This document shows positions 35,999 through 45,510 of a stretch of 64,000 bases of DNA, one piece after another (the stretch's first letter is position 1; every line of letters begins with the position of its first letter). The notes under the pieces are model-generated. The model was given only the letters and a program-made list of their open reading frames with translations, ran no database searches and was not told the DNA's origin. Source of the DNA: Leishmania martiniquensis (lineage: Eukaryota > Euglenozoa > Kinetoplastea > Trypanosomatida > Trypanosomatidae); the NCBI RefSeq assembly GCF_017916325.1, contig NC_090145.1:398501-462500 (forward strand), given 5' to 3'. Both the position numbers and the translations under genes were made by a program.

Positions 35999-37340
35999 GC
36001 AGCGCTTTGGCCTCGGGTGTTGTGCAAGTAACGGTGGCGCGGTATGGCACATAGGTAAGCTGGAGTCGGCACACTCAGGTGTAGGCGCGTAGTCCGACGA
36101 GAGGGAGGTGGTGGTGGTGGGTGTGGGGGGGGGGCGGGAGGAGCGCGCGCGCGCATGCCCAACGCTGCGTGAGCCCTTTCCCTTCGCCTTCTTGTTCGCT
36201 GCCGAGGTGGAGGCGGGCGAGAGGCGGCCCCGAGGCGTCCAGCGTGACCTCCGCCAGACGTTCTTTTTTTTTTCACTTTCGCTTTGCGTCTTCTGCAGCA
36301 GATTCGCTCTTCAAAGGACATCATTGTTACATGAGAACAAAGGCGAAACAGCCTCGACAGTGCATGGCGCCCACATCATGGGATGGCGCGCACGCGGGTG
36401 CATGCAACAGTATGGATAGAGACGGCAGACACTTAAGCTCTAAAAAAGTGTTTCTGTATGCGTGTAAGCTTTACGGGAAAGGAGACGAGAAGGGAGCGCC
36501 CGCCCGCCCGCGCGAGAGAGAGCGAGAGAGAGGAGCCAAGAGGTCGTGGCCGGTGGGGGCTCGCACGGGTCCGATGCATGTTTTCTTCGAAAAAAATGTT
36601 TGGCTGTCTTTATTCGCTATTTGCTCAGGGGGGTTGGCGATGCGCGTGGCTGCGTCTCCTCCTTTCGGTACAGAGGTTTCCACCCCCCCCCCCCCACACG
36701 CCGAAATCCAAAGCGCGAAAGCGAGGGCGAAGCAGCGACAGTACCGCAGCCCGAAGTAAAGAGACGAAATGCGGCAAACCTGCGGAGAACACATGCCGCG
36801 ACAACAGCGACTGCCCCCTCCACGGGAGGGGAGAGAGAGGAGGGGGGAGGAGGCTAAAAAAATGACAGACCGACAACAGCAGCAACCGCACGTTTCGTCT
36901 ACGTCGAACACACACATGTCACTTGGGGGTCTGGGAGGTAAGCGCATTGGTGTACAGATGCACATATATATGTAGATTTGTCTCTGTACTTGCACAAGGA
37001 CACACGAAGGGTGCGGAGTGCTGGTGGTGGGTGAGGGTGAAGATCGGCGGTGGAGGCCAGAGGTGGTACGACTCTCATCCATTCCGCTACACACACACAC
37101 ACACGCTGCTGCGGGCATCAACGGCAGCCACGAGGAGGCGTTCTACTGTAACATAACAATAGGGAGGGGGGAGGAGAGGACAGCAGGCTGCACCCGGATA
37201 CGACCGAGACACATGCCCTGAATGGAAAGCCGGTGCTGCTGCTGCTGTTACGGCTCCATCACGTAGCCTTACCCACCCGCCTCTCAACCTCCCAACATGC
37301 GTTGCGGGGGTGGGGTGGGGGAGGACGATGCAGCGGCGCC
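35999..37340. other. Intergenic spacer, 1.34 kb
   Basis: No supported gene. Contains GGT/GGG repeats (36104-36137), a 10-nt T run (36265-36274), a 12-nt C run (36683-36694) and a (CA)n run (37090-37103). The part nearest 37341 should be the 3' UTR of the small Gln-rich gene. Confidence 0.5.
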
Positions 37341-37757
37341 TTACTGCCCAGTGAAGATATTGTAAGTCTGGCGGTTGGCGTAGCCGGCACCCGGGCGGAG
37401 GCCACGGCCGGTGCTGGCCGAGACAGCCTGCTGCGTCTTCTCTTCGTGCTGAGGTTGCTGTTGCTGTTGTTGCTTCTGAGAAGGCTGCTGTTGTTGCTGT
37501 TGCGGCGGCGGCGGTGTCTGTGTAAGAGCCGCACGGTGATCTTCTGTGTTGTGGTCGTACACACGACCGCCACCGTAGCAGCCCTCCGTCTGATTCGTTT
37601 TCCAAGACAGCTCCGACTGGCCGAGCAGCTCCTTCATCGCGTTGCCGCTGCAGCCCTCGCGGTACAGGCGGCTCTGGCGCACACACGGACGGTCGCCGAG
37701 CATGTTGCCCTGATTCTGCGTCAGGTTCGGGTCGCTTGTGTGGTGGTGACCGGACAT
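37341..37757 (-). CDS. Small Gln-rich hypothetical protein
   Basis: Encodes 138 aa from the ATG at 37755-37757 (MSGHHHTSDPNLTQNQGN). Residues 1-80 are mixed, polar and probably partly ordered (NAMKELLGQSELSWKTNQTE, GCYGGGRVYDHN). A Pro/Gln block with two interrupted poly-Q runs follows (about 82-105). The C-terminus is Gly/Arg/Asn-rich and ends ANRQTYNIFTGQ. No signal peptide, membrane helix or enzyme motif is seen. The ordered ends flanking the Gln block and the GC-rich third positions argue for a real gene. Family not recognised. Confidence 0.7.
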   Translation of the reverse strand: MSGHHHTSDPNLTQNQGNMLGDRPCVRQSRLYREGCSGNAMKELLGQSELSWKTNQTEGCYGGGRVYDHNTEDHRAALTQTPPPPQQQQQQPSQKQQQQQQPQHEEKTQQAVSASTGRGLRPGAGYANRQTYNIFTGQ

Positions 37758-39699
37758 GCTGCAGCTGTTCGGTATAGTGATGGGTAAGCCAAACACAGCG
37801 CGCGCGGGGGAACGAATGTGCGTCTTTTTGTGTGCGTCCGCAGTGAAGGCGAGGCAATGGGAGAGCTAAACCGAAAGGGTGAGCGCGGGACAGAGAGAGA
37901 AAAGCAGAGGTCTGTGATGGATGGGTGGATGTGTGCGTGGGGTGAGAGGAGAGAGAGAGAGACAAGGGGGAGGCGTGCCGGAGTGCCTGTGCGTGCACGC
38001 CGTGGGTTCTGTAGATGGAGTGGGAGGGCGAAGAGGAAAGGCAAGGGATGCAGCGGCTTCTAGGCAGTGCGTGTCACGCGCGAGTCGGCTGAGTCGTCGC
38101 CATCTGTCCCACGTATGGACTGCGCGTGCGTCAATGCGATCGAGACACGTACACAGAAGGCGTAGTGGCAGCAATAAGATGCGCCATTTCCGCAGGAGCT
38201 TCGCGGCCCAGCACGCTCCATGTCTGTGCGCGGACGCGCGTGCGGGTGCACCGTGCTTTTCCAGCGACCACCTCCGTCTCCGCGATGGGGGACCGAGGGG
38301 GATGTCGGGTGTGGTGTGGGACATGGGGCGGAGAGACGCACTTGGGCGACATGGGCGGTGAACGTAGCGTTGGAGAAGGCACCGGAAAGGTCACACCGGG
38401 ACGGCTTCGTCCACAAAACAGTAAGACGGAGTGACGCACTGCCAGGCAAAAAGACCGATTCCGCTGGCGCTCAACACACACGCACACATACGCATAATCG
38501 ACCCTTTCATTTCATCGCTCCGCTGCTCCGCGACAGAAAGAAAAAAAAAAGGAACGCGTGCACCGAACATCATCGAAAAAAAATTATCTCTGTGCCTCTC
38601 TCTCTTTCTCTGTGTGTGTGTATCGATACAGAGAGAGATATACAGAGAGAGGGAGATGTCGAACGGGGCACAGCAGATACGTCTTGCATATATCCGCAGG
38701 GGGCTGACGAGCGCACTTGCCGAAGTCGGTGAAGGAGAAAGCAGAGAGATAGTAAGCGAGCGAAACGTAACCGAGAGCCTTCGCACTTCGTGCGACGCTG
38801 TCACCATGGGTATGGTGCAGACTGTCTCTGCACGCGCGTGTATGCAAGGCATGTGAGGGCATACTCACACATACGTGAGCCACGCTCACCCATCCATGCG
38901 AGACATCCAACAAGAAGCGAAGTCCGCGAAAGGATGAGAGAGAGAGAGGGGGGAGGGGAGGGAAGGGGGAGAGCCACGAACGAAGAAAAAAAACGGTGAG
39001 ATATGGAAATAATGGCAGGTGAGACGTTGGCAGAGGTGACCTAAGAGAAGACTTCAGGGGTGGGAGGGAGCGGGAGAGCGGGAGGGAGAGAGCAAGAGGT
39101 AAAAAAGGGGCACGTTGGCGTGTGTGTATGTGAGGGAGAGAGTGAGGCAGAGAGGGACGATAACTGTCAGTGAAGCAGAAGCGCCGCCCCTCGCCTTCCT
39201 CCTCCCTCCCTCCCCCTTCTGAAGGGGACGGGTGAGGACCCGAGTGGAGGGGAGGGGCACCGAAAGAAGAGCACAGAAAAAAGTGAGGAGATCGCTGAAA
39301 GATGAAGAGCTCATGAGAGACTTAGAGAAATGAACAGTAACGGTGCATGTGGGCGAAGCGGTGAGGGGGGAGGGGGGAGCGTGTGTAAGAGGTGTGCATG
39401 TGTAGGGTGGGGAAAAAGGGTGTACGCTCTCTTGGAGCGCCGCCCCGCTGGACTAACAACTGAAGCAAAGAGGAACTGAGAGAGGGGTGGGGGGCAGAGG
39501 TCACCACCCCTCTCTCAGCTGTTTCCTTCGATCTCTTTCTTCAGAGCCACGCCGTCTCCTCCTTTCTGGGCTTGGACGCTGTAGTGCGCTTCCGTCTCTC
39601 TTCGCGCGGGCGTGTGTGCGCCTGGGGAAGTTACGCCTTCGGACGTCGCCGCCGACCACTACGAGGGAGAGACGCAGGCTGGCCAACTCATAAGCCGCC
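37758..39699. other. Intergenic spacer, 1.94 kb
   Basis: No supported gene. Contains GA-rich tracts (37890-37970 and 38925-38970), poly-A (38540-38550), a short GT run (38611-38620) and a hairpin at 39476-39518. The right part is the 3' region of the 1936-residue protein gene. Confidence 0.55.
39476..39518. repeat. Inverted repeat, 15-bp perfect arms, 13-nt loop
   Basis: Left arm CTGAGAGAGGGGTGG (39476-39490), 13-nt centre, right arm CCACCCCTCTCTCAG (39504-39518). It lies about 180 nt past the stop of the large protein gene, in its likely 3' UTR. Confidence 0.85.
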
Positions 39700-42600
39700 T
39701 TAGGAGCGCACGCCAACCATCCAGCTCTCAATCGCCTGCTTCTTCTTCTTGACCGTGTCCAGTGCCACGCGCCTCCGCTCCTCTATCGACGCCACTGTAA
39801 GTGCCCTGCTTCCACGGCGCTCGCGCTCACTTTGCGGCCGCTCCTGGGGTGCGGCCGCATCGCTTGGCTTCAGCTTTGTTGCCTTGGTGGTGCGTGCGGT
39901 TGCCTTCATCCGCGCATGAGCGCTGCCGTTCTGCTGCCGACGCGGTACAGTGAAGAGTTCCTCGCCTGCCTTACTGGGGCGTGTGAGGGGCGACCGGGGT
40001 CGCGCCGCCCTGCTTCGCGCTGGCGCCCGTGGGAATCGGAGACTCACAGCCACGTCTTCCTCCACCGCGGCGCTTTCCGCCTTGTCGGGCTCGCTCGAGA
40101 GTCCGCTCCTGTACGTCGCAGCGCTGAGACTGCTCCTGCTCGGATCGTCGCCGCTGGCATCCATTGCCGCTGCCACCACTGCCGCCACGTCGATCCGGGT
40201 GTACTTCAAAGACGACGTGCCGACAGGCTCGTGGTGTGCCTGCGCCAACGGCCGCGAGATGCCCGGGGACGTCACGACATTGGCCTCGTAGTAGTAGCCT
40301 GCCGCCGCCGCCGCCGGGGTCATCTTTGCGCGACTGCGATGCACGAGCTCCTCGAGGCCGTGGCGGTTCGCATCCGCCTCGCGCCGCTTCTGCTCGTGAA
40401 TGACGAGCTCCGTCTGGTACGCCGCTGCCAGGTAGGCGATACGCTGGCGGTGCCGCTGCTGCTGCGCGGAGTCAGCGGCTGCAGGCATCGCCATGCTCAG
40501 AGACGGCGGGCCACAGCTAGCGGAGCCCTTGGCAGACGGACCGATTCTGCAATCGCGTGGCAAGCAAGCACCGCTGTACTCGGGCATGCGCGATGAACAA
40601 CTTTGCGCCTGCCGCCCACCAGCATGCGACGCAAGCGGATTGGACCTACCCTCGGGGAGAGGCGGCCGTGGATTACCCACTGTGGGCGCCGCTCTACCTT
40701 TGCCAGCTGTGGCAGCAGCTTCCACAGCTGCGACCTCATGCTCCAGCTGCTTGCGCTGCTTCTTCTGCCTCTTCTTCTCCAGGTGCTTCTGCACCTTCGA
40801 CGCTATCCATTCCGCAATGAACGACCTCTTGCCGCTCCCCGATAAGTTACGGTTGTTGCCGCTATCGGACGACGTACTCGTCGGCAGCAGTTTCTGGCCT
40901 GTCAGACGCTGCTGCGGCTGCGGATCGCCACCATCGCTGCAGTGGATAGGCGAGGCGGCGAGCAGAGCGGTGGAATCCTCGTCTGTGCCACAAGCTGGCG
41001 CATCGTCGAGAGCGCGACAGCTGAAGCAGGCAAGGTCCTCGGAGTTGCGCGGCGCCGTGATACCAGCCGGCGCTACTGTTCCACCGCTCGCAAACACACC
41101 CGCTGTGTGACGGCTGCTCGTGCCTATGCTGCTGCTCGGCATACCAAAGGCGGGAAGGGTTGCTGAGACGGTCGCACAGGAGTCACCCATGGTGGTGACG
41201 CTCGCAGCGGCCAGTGGCGCGGGCAGGGCACCGCCGAACGCGTCCTGACTTGCCCAGCTGTTGTTGGCGATCGGTGAGAGGCGACTCGAGGCCCAGACGT
41301 GCGAGGACACTGTCGCTCTCTTCGCGGTGGCTGCGACCTGCTCCGCTGCGCGCAGCATTGCCTCGCCTGTCTCTTCAGGGGAAGACGGCATCCATTCTTT
41401 CCAGCAAAGCCCGTCAAGGCCGGCCCCGAAGGCGCAGGATGAGGTGGTAGTGATGCTGAGCATCTCGAGCGCCTCTTCGTCGCGGTGGTACATGTCGTCG
41501 CAGCAGAGAGGGATGTGATAGAGACAGCTCGGCACGCCGACGGTGGTCCCCTCACGCTCGGCCATCGCCTCCTCGCTCCCTTCCTGCCCGTCGTCCCAGC
41601 GCACTCTTGCGTTGCACTCATGACTCGCTGCGCTCGGCAGCGTGGCGGTAGGCGGGGAGCGGATGTGGCAGTCCCCCAGCGACACCGCGCAGAGCAGACT
41701 GCCAGACATCGGTGGCGACGGTGACGACTGGGGCGCAGCCTTACGATGGGCCGATGTAGACATGGGCACTGCTGCCATCGGACTTGACGAGGTGCACCGG
41801 TGATGACTGAGATAATAGCTGCACCCCTCTTCTTCAGCGATGGCACCATTACGCATTGCGGCGCGGTAAGCGTCGAAGGCGAGTCGGTCAGCCATGCCAG
41901 GACACCGCGTCCCCGGCAGCGGCTGCGGGAATCGGCGGCGGCGGCGCTGGCGCTCTGACCGCTGGTACTTACAGAATACCTGTGGTGGTGTGGCTGCAGG
42001 GGTCGTCGTGGAGGTGAAGGAAGGTGCGCGAACCAGCCCTGATGGGGTGCGCCGTACTCCCTGTTGGAGGGCGCTTCCCACGGTGCCGGGTGAGGGGGCC
42101 GGCGCGAGTTGGTGACTGAGGAAGGACGTTGACGTGAGAGACACGCTCGACGCCCGCTGGTGCGCGCGCCCCAGACCGGAAAAGCGACGCTGCTGCGACC
42201 AGCAGAGCGGTGTGACCGGCTCCGAAAAAATGGGGTTGTTGCCGTTGCCCAAGTAGCTCGCGCAGTGTCCCCCCGAGGTGGTGCCGTACCCCACCATGGG
42301 CGACATGGCCGGTGTGGCGGTGACGGTGGTGAGGCCGTTGTTCTCGAGCCACGCCGTGCTCTCGCTAGCGGCGTAGAGGCGTGCTTGTGAGTACGCCCAC
42401 GGCCCGGGTGGCTTTTCTTGAAGGTCTGTACCGCCGTCGCCCTGCAAGAGCTGCACGGAAGAAGGTAGGTACTGCTGCGTCAGCTGCAGGGAGGAGGCGA
42501 GGCTCCAGCTGGTGCCACCCTCGCCAGCCACGAGATGCGGAGGCGACTCGCCGTTGAACCGGTGGACGGGCACCACATCGATGCGCTGGGGGCGATCGCT

Positions 42601-45510
42601 GCGCGTCTGCGACAACTGCAGTGGTTCCCCCAAGCCGCCGAGTGCTGCTTGGTTGGCGGACGGAAGGTGCGACGATGGCTGCTGTGCGTTTGCGGAGGTG
42701 TGGTGGTACAGCGTGCCGTCCCTGCCCCCGCAGCCTACACCGCCGAGGCTGCGGGGCTCGTCGTCCGCATCTTCGCCAGCGCTTGCGCGGCACCGGGCAG
42801 AGGCCTCCCGCTGCGCTCCCAGAAGCCGCCCGCCGCCCGGCGCGGCGTCCAAAGGCTGCGGGGCTAGAGGAGGCAACCACGGTGAGACGACTAGCGACTG
42901 CTGCATCTGCTCGTGTGGAGGGGGAAAGTCGTCGCATGAGGGGCAATAGCCCACATGCCCTGGCGGCGCACCGAAGGCGTCCGTAGGAGTAGAGCTCGCG
43001 CACCCGTGCTGCTGCTGCTGCTGCTGCCGGCGCAGCAGGAATGAGCGGCGCCGCTGCGCCATCACCGTCTTCACGTAAAGTGGCGGAGGTATCTCCGGAG
43101 CACCTCTCGCGCTTGTGGCCGCTGAGCTTCTGTGAGCGCTTCTCATCATTAGCGTCGGTGCGGCTACCGCGGCGCCACTGCCGACTGTTGCCGCCGCCGT
43201 GCCGCACGCGTGGGCGGAGAGGGGTGTCAGGCACAGCGGGGTCGAGGACAGAGACAGCAGCGGGGATTGCACGGCGGAAAACAGGGCCATTGTGGGCGCA
43301 CCCCCACCATCGCCGCCGCTGCTTCGTAAGGTGGCATTATTTACTTGTGTGGGACTGTCTGAGTTGGACCACACACACCCACCGACCGTGGGATCAGAGA
43401 AGTTGCGGCCGCTCATGTTCAGGGCGTTTGAGCATTGAATGCGGGCCAGGCCGTTGAGACTGCCGTCTTGCTGCGGGAAGTGGGTGACGCAGGGTGGGAC
43501 GGACGCTGTGGACGGGGAGGCCGACAGGTTCGCCGGGGCCAGGCTGGATGGCTGATGCGGGCTCGACACTCGATCCATGCTGATGTTGAGACTGGGATGC
43601 GGTGTAGAGCGCGCTTGTATGCTGCTGAACATTGTGTCCGTCAGGTACCTGGCGCGGAGTTGGTTCAGGCTACTGGCGGAGGCAACACCACCCGGTGACC
43701 CGCGAAAGATGTGGGCGCCAGCCGGCCCCGCAGCCGCGGATTCGTCGGCGTAGTCCTGCGCTGGAGAGCGAATGATAAGCAGCGAGTTCGGCCGGAGGAC
43801 AGCGCTGTGAGGAGGGGCAGAGCAGTGCTCAACGCTTGATGGCGTTGGCAGTTCTGAGCCAGAGATGCCGAACGCTGAGGTGCGCGCGGGATGCCGGGCG
43901 AAGGGACGGGCTAGAGGCGCGCTGCTGGCGTTCATGGCGGCGCTGAGGACAACGTCCTCGTCCTCGGTCTGACCGTGCATGCGGGCGTGGGAGTACGCAA
44001 TGGCACGGTTTCCGTTAGAGGAGAGGGAGTCGCGCCTTCCTGTCGTTGCCGTTGCTGTGGCGGTGTGACCAGCTTCTCGGTGACTGGAGCCCAGTTGCTG
44101 CTCCTGGCGCAGCGGCGTGCTGTTGAGGACGGAGGCACCATCAGCAGCGTCCAGGCCATCCACCGATCCGGGCGCCCGTGGTGGCGCCAAGCCCTGGCCA
44201 TGCCCCCTTTCGCGCACTCCAACGCAAAATTCACCTTCCGACGTGAATGCGCCCGCCCGGGCCTCATATCCATCTGGGCCCCGTGAGAGCGCCGCGAGGT
44301 AACTCGACTGCGGCAGGCGCATGACGCTCTCTGGCGATGCCAAGGATGGGTACTGCGCGAAGAAGCGACGCCGTCGCTGTCGTGCGCCGCTCCACCGAAC
44401 TGACACATGCACAGGGTGGTGACCGTTTCGAGCGCCTGCCCGCCCGCGGCAGGGCAGGTTGCACGGCAGGCGAATCCTTAGAGGATCTCGGACGTAGCTC
44501 CTCTCACTGCCATGGTCACTGCCCGCCGCATGGTCACACATGCTGCCGCTGGAGTCGCCAGCGACCTTATGCGTCTTCGATGCGGCGGGCCCACGGCTTG
44601 GAGAGCCACGAGTCGCTATCGCCGTGCTGCGCGGCACCCTCTTCTTTGTGTCGTTCGTACCGCCGTGCGCTGACCTGCCGCATTCCCAGTTCCTCTTCGG
44701 TGTGGCGGGCGTGGCTGCGGCAGAGTCGTTGGTGACACTCGTGGGTGTCGCGTCCAACCCTTTCCTAACCGGATGCTCCGCCACCGTCTTCCTCGAGGAG
44801 TGGACTGCTGCTGCAGCACCGGAAAGCGGTAGCGACGGAGTCTTCGCAGCACCACCAGTGCGTTGTTTTGACGACGCGATCGGCGGGTAGCTGAGAGAGG
44901 GAGAAGCGACGGCAGCGGCCTTGGCTGTGCTGCTGACCGACGCGGAGGAGCTCGCAACGGCGACAGTGGGGCTTTTCCTCTTCCTCAGTGTTGCTGTGCT
45001 GGCGCCTGCAGCGACCGTCGACGAGCTGGGCATGGCCGAGTTCGAGCTACCAGCGCGCGCCGCTGAGCTGGCTGACCTCACTCTGGGACTGCTGCTGCTG
45101 CTGCTGCTCATTCGTCGCTTTCCTTTTGATTGCGATTTTTCTGCTGTTGTCGTCCCCTGCACCAACTGCTGCTGCTGTGCCGTGCTGCGGCTACCGTGGC
45201 TTCGACAGCCAGACTTCACTGGTGCTTTCCGCTTGCGCTTCAGGCGCATACTGAAGGTCTCATACGGGTTGAACTCCCGAGCACCACCGACATTCCTACG
45301 TCCATCATGATCGCCTATGACCGCCGCAGTCAGGGAGGCAGCGAAGGAGGCCCCAGCGGCTTGGCGACGGGGCTGCTCTTCAGCTTCTTCGAAGACGGTC
45401 TGGGGTGTCTTATGGTAGTGAGGGGCCGGCCAGTGACGACGCAGCACTGCGCGACAGCTCGGGTGCAGGCTGATGTGCAGCGCCAGGCTGGACAAGAATG
45501 ATTGACTCAT
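39700..45510 (-). CDS. Very large low-complexity hypothetical protein with basic N-terminus
   Basis: Encodes 1936 aa from the ATG at 45508-45510 (MSQSFLSSLALHISLHPS). A codon before it in frame is GTG, not a usual start. Near residue 88 a strongly basic patch (MRLKRKRKAPVKS) could be a nuclear signal or an alternative start. Most of the protein is Ser/Ala/Gly/Pro-rich and disordered, with a poly-Q run from CTG repeats on the plus strand (43007-43026). More ordered pieces are a Tyr/Trp-containing central part and a Lys/Gln coiled coil (VQKHLEKKRQKKQRKQLEHE) about 1590-1620. The C-terminus is again basic (VASIEERRRVALDTVKKKKQ). No known domain is recognised. The unbroken 5.8-kb frame supports coding. 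Confidence 0.82.
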   Translation of the reverse strand: MSQSFLSSLALHISLHPSCRAVLRRHWPAPHYHKTPQTVFEEAEEQPRRQAAGASFAASLTAAVIGDHDGRRNVGGAREFNPYETFSMRLKRKRKAPVKSGCRSHGSRSTAQQQQLVQGTTTAEKSQSKGKRRMSSSSSSSPRVRSASSAARAGSSNSAMPSSSTVAAGASTATLRKRKSPTVAVASSSASVSSTAKAAAVASPSLSYPPIASSKQRTGGAAKTPSLPLSGAAAAVHSSRKTVAEHPVRKGLDATPTSVTNDSAAATPATPKRNWECGRSAHGGTNDTKKRVPRSTAIATRGSPSRGPAASKTHKVAGDSSGSMCDHAAGSDHGSERSYVRDPLRIRLPCNLPCRGRAGARNGHHPVHVSVRWSGARQRRRRFFAQYPSLASPESVMRLPQSSYLAALSRGPDGYEARAGAFTSEGEFCVGVRERGHGQGLAPPRAPGSVDGLDAADGASVLNSTPLRQEQQLGSSHREAGHTATATATTGRRDSLSSNGNRAIAYSHARMHGQTEDEDVVLSAAMNASSAPLARPFARHPARTSAFGISGSELPTPSSVEHCSAPPHSAVLRPNSLLIIRSPAQDYADESAAAGPAGAHIFRGSPGGVASASSLNQLRARYLTDTMFSSIQARSTPHPSLNISMDRVSSPHQPSSLAPANLSASPSTASVPPCVTHFPQQDGSLNGLARIQCSNALNMSGRNFSDPTVGGCVWSNSDSPTQVNNATLRSSGGDGGGAPTMALFSAVQSPLLSLSSTPLCLTPLSAHACGTAAATVGSGAAVAAPTLMMRSAHRSSAATSARGAPEIPPPLYVKTVMAQRRRSFLLRRQQQQQQHGCASSTPTDAFGAPPGHVGYCPSCDDFPPPHEQMQQSLVVSPWLPPLAPQPLDAAPGGGRLLGAQREASARCRASAGEDADDEPRSLGGVGCGGRDGTLYHHTSANAQQPSSHLPSANQAALGGLGEPLQLSQTRSDRPQRIDVVPVHRFNGESPPHLVAGEGGTSWSLASSLQLTQQYLPSSVQLLQGDGGTDLQEKPPGPWAYSQARLYAASESTAWLENNGLTTVTATPAMSPMVGYGTTSGGHCASYLGNGNNPIFSEPVTPLCWSQQRRFSGLGRAHQRASSVSLTSTSFLSHQLAPAPSPGTVGSALQQGVRRTPSGLVRAPSFTSTTTPAATPPQVFCKYQRSERQRRRRRFPQPLPGTRCPGMADRLAFDAYRAAMRNGAIAEEEGCSYYLSHHRCTSSSPMAAVPMSTSAHRKAAPQSSPSPPMSGSLLCAVSLGDCHIRSPPTATLPSAASHECNARVRWDDGQEGSEEAMAEREGTTVGVPSCLYHIPLCCDDMYHRDEEALEMLSITTTSSCAFGAGLDGLCWKEWMPSSPEETGEAMLRAAEQVAATAKRATVSSHVWASSRLSPIANNSWASQDAFGGALPAPLAAASVTTMGDSCATVSATLPAFGMPSSSIGTSSRHTAGVFASGGTVAPAGITAPRNSEDLACFSCRALDDAPACGTDEDSTALLAASPIHCSDGGDPQPQQRLTGQKLLPTSTSSDSGNNRNLSGSGKRSFIAEWIASKVQKHLEKKRQKKQRKQLEHEVAAVEAAATAGKGRAAPTVGNPRPPLPEGRSNPLASHAGGRQAQSCSSRMPEYSGACLPRDCRIGPSAKGSASCGPPSLSMAMPAAADSAQQQRHRQRIAYLAAAYQTELVIHEQKRREADANRHGLEELVHRSRAKMTPAAAAAGYYYEANVVTSPGISRPLAQAHHEPVGTSSLKYTRIDVAAVVAAAMDASGDDPSRSSLSAATYRSGLSSEPDKAESAAVEEDVAVSLRFPRAPARSRAARPRSPLTRPSKAGEELFTVPRRQQNGSAHARMKATARTTKATKLKPSDAAAPQERPQSERERRGSRALTVASIEERRRVALDTVKKKKQAIESWMVGVRS

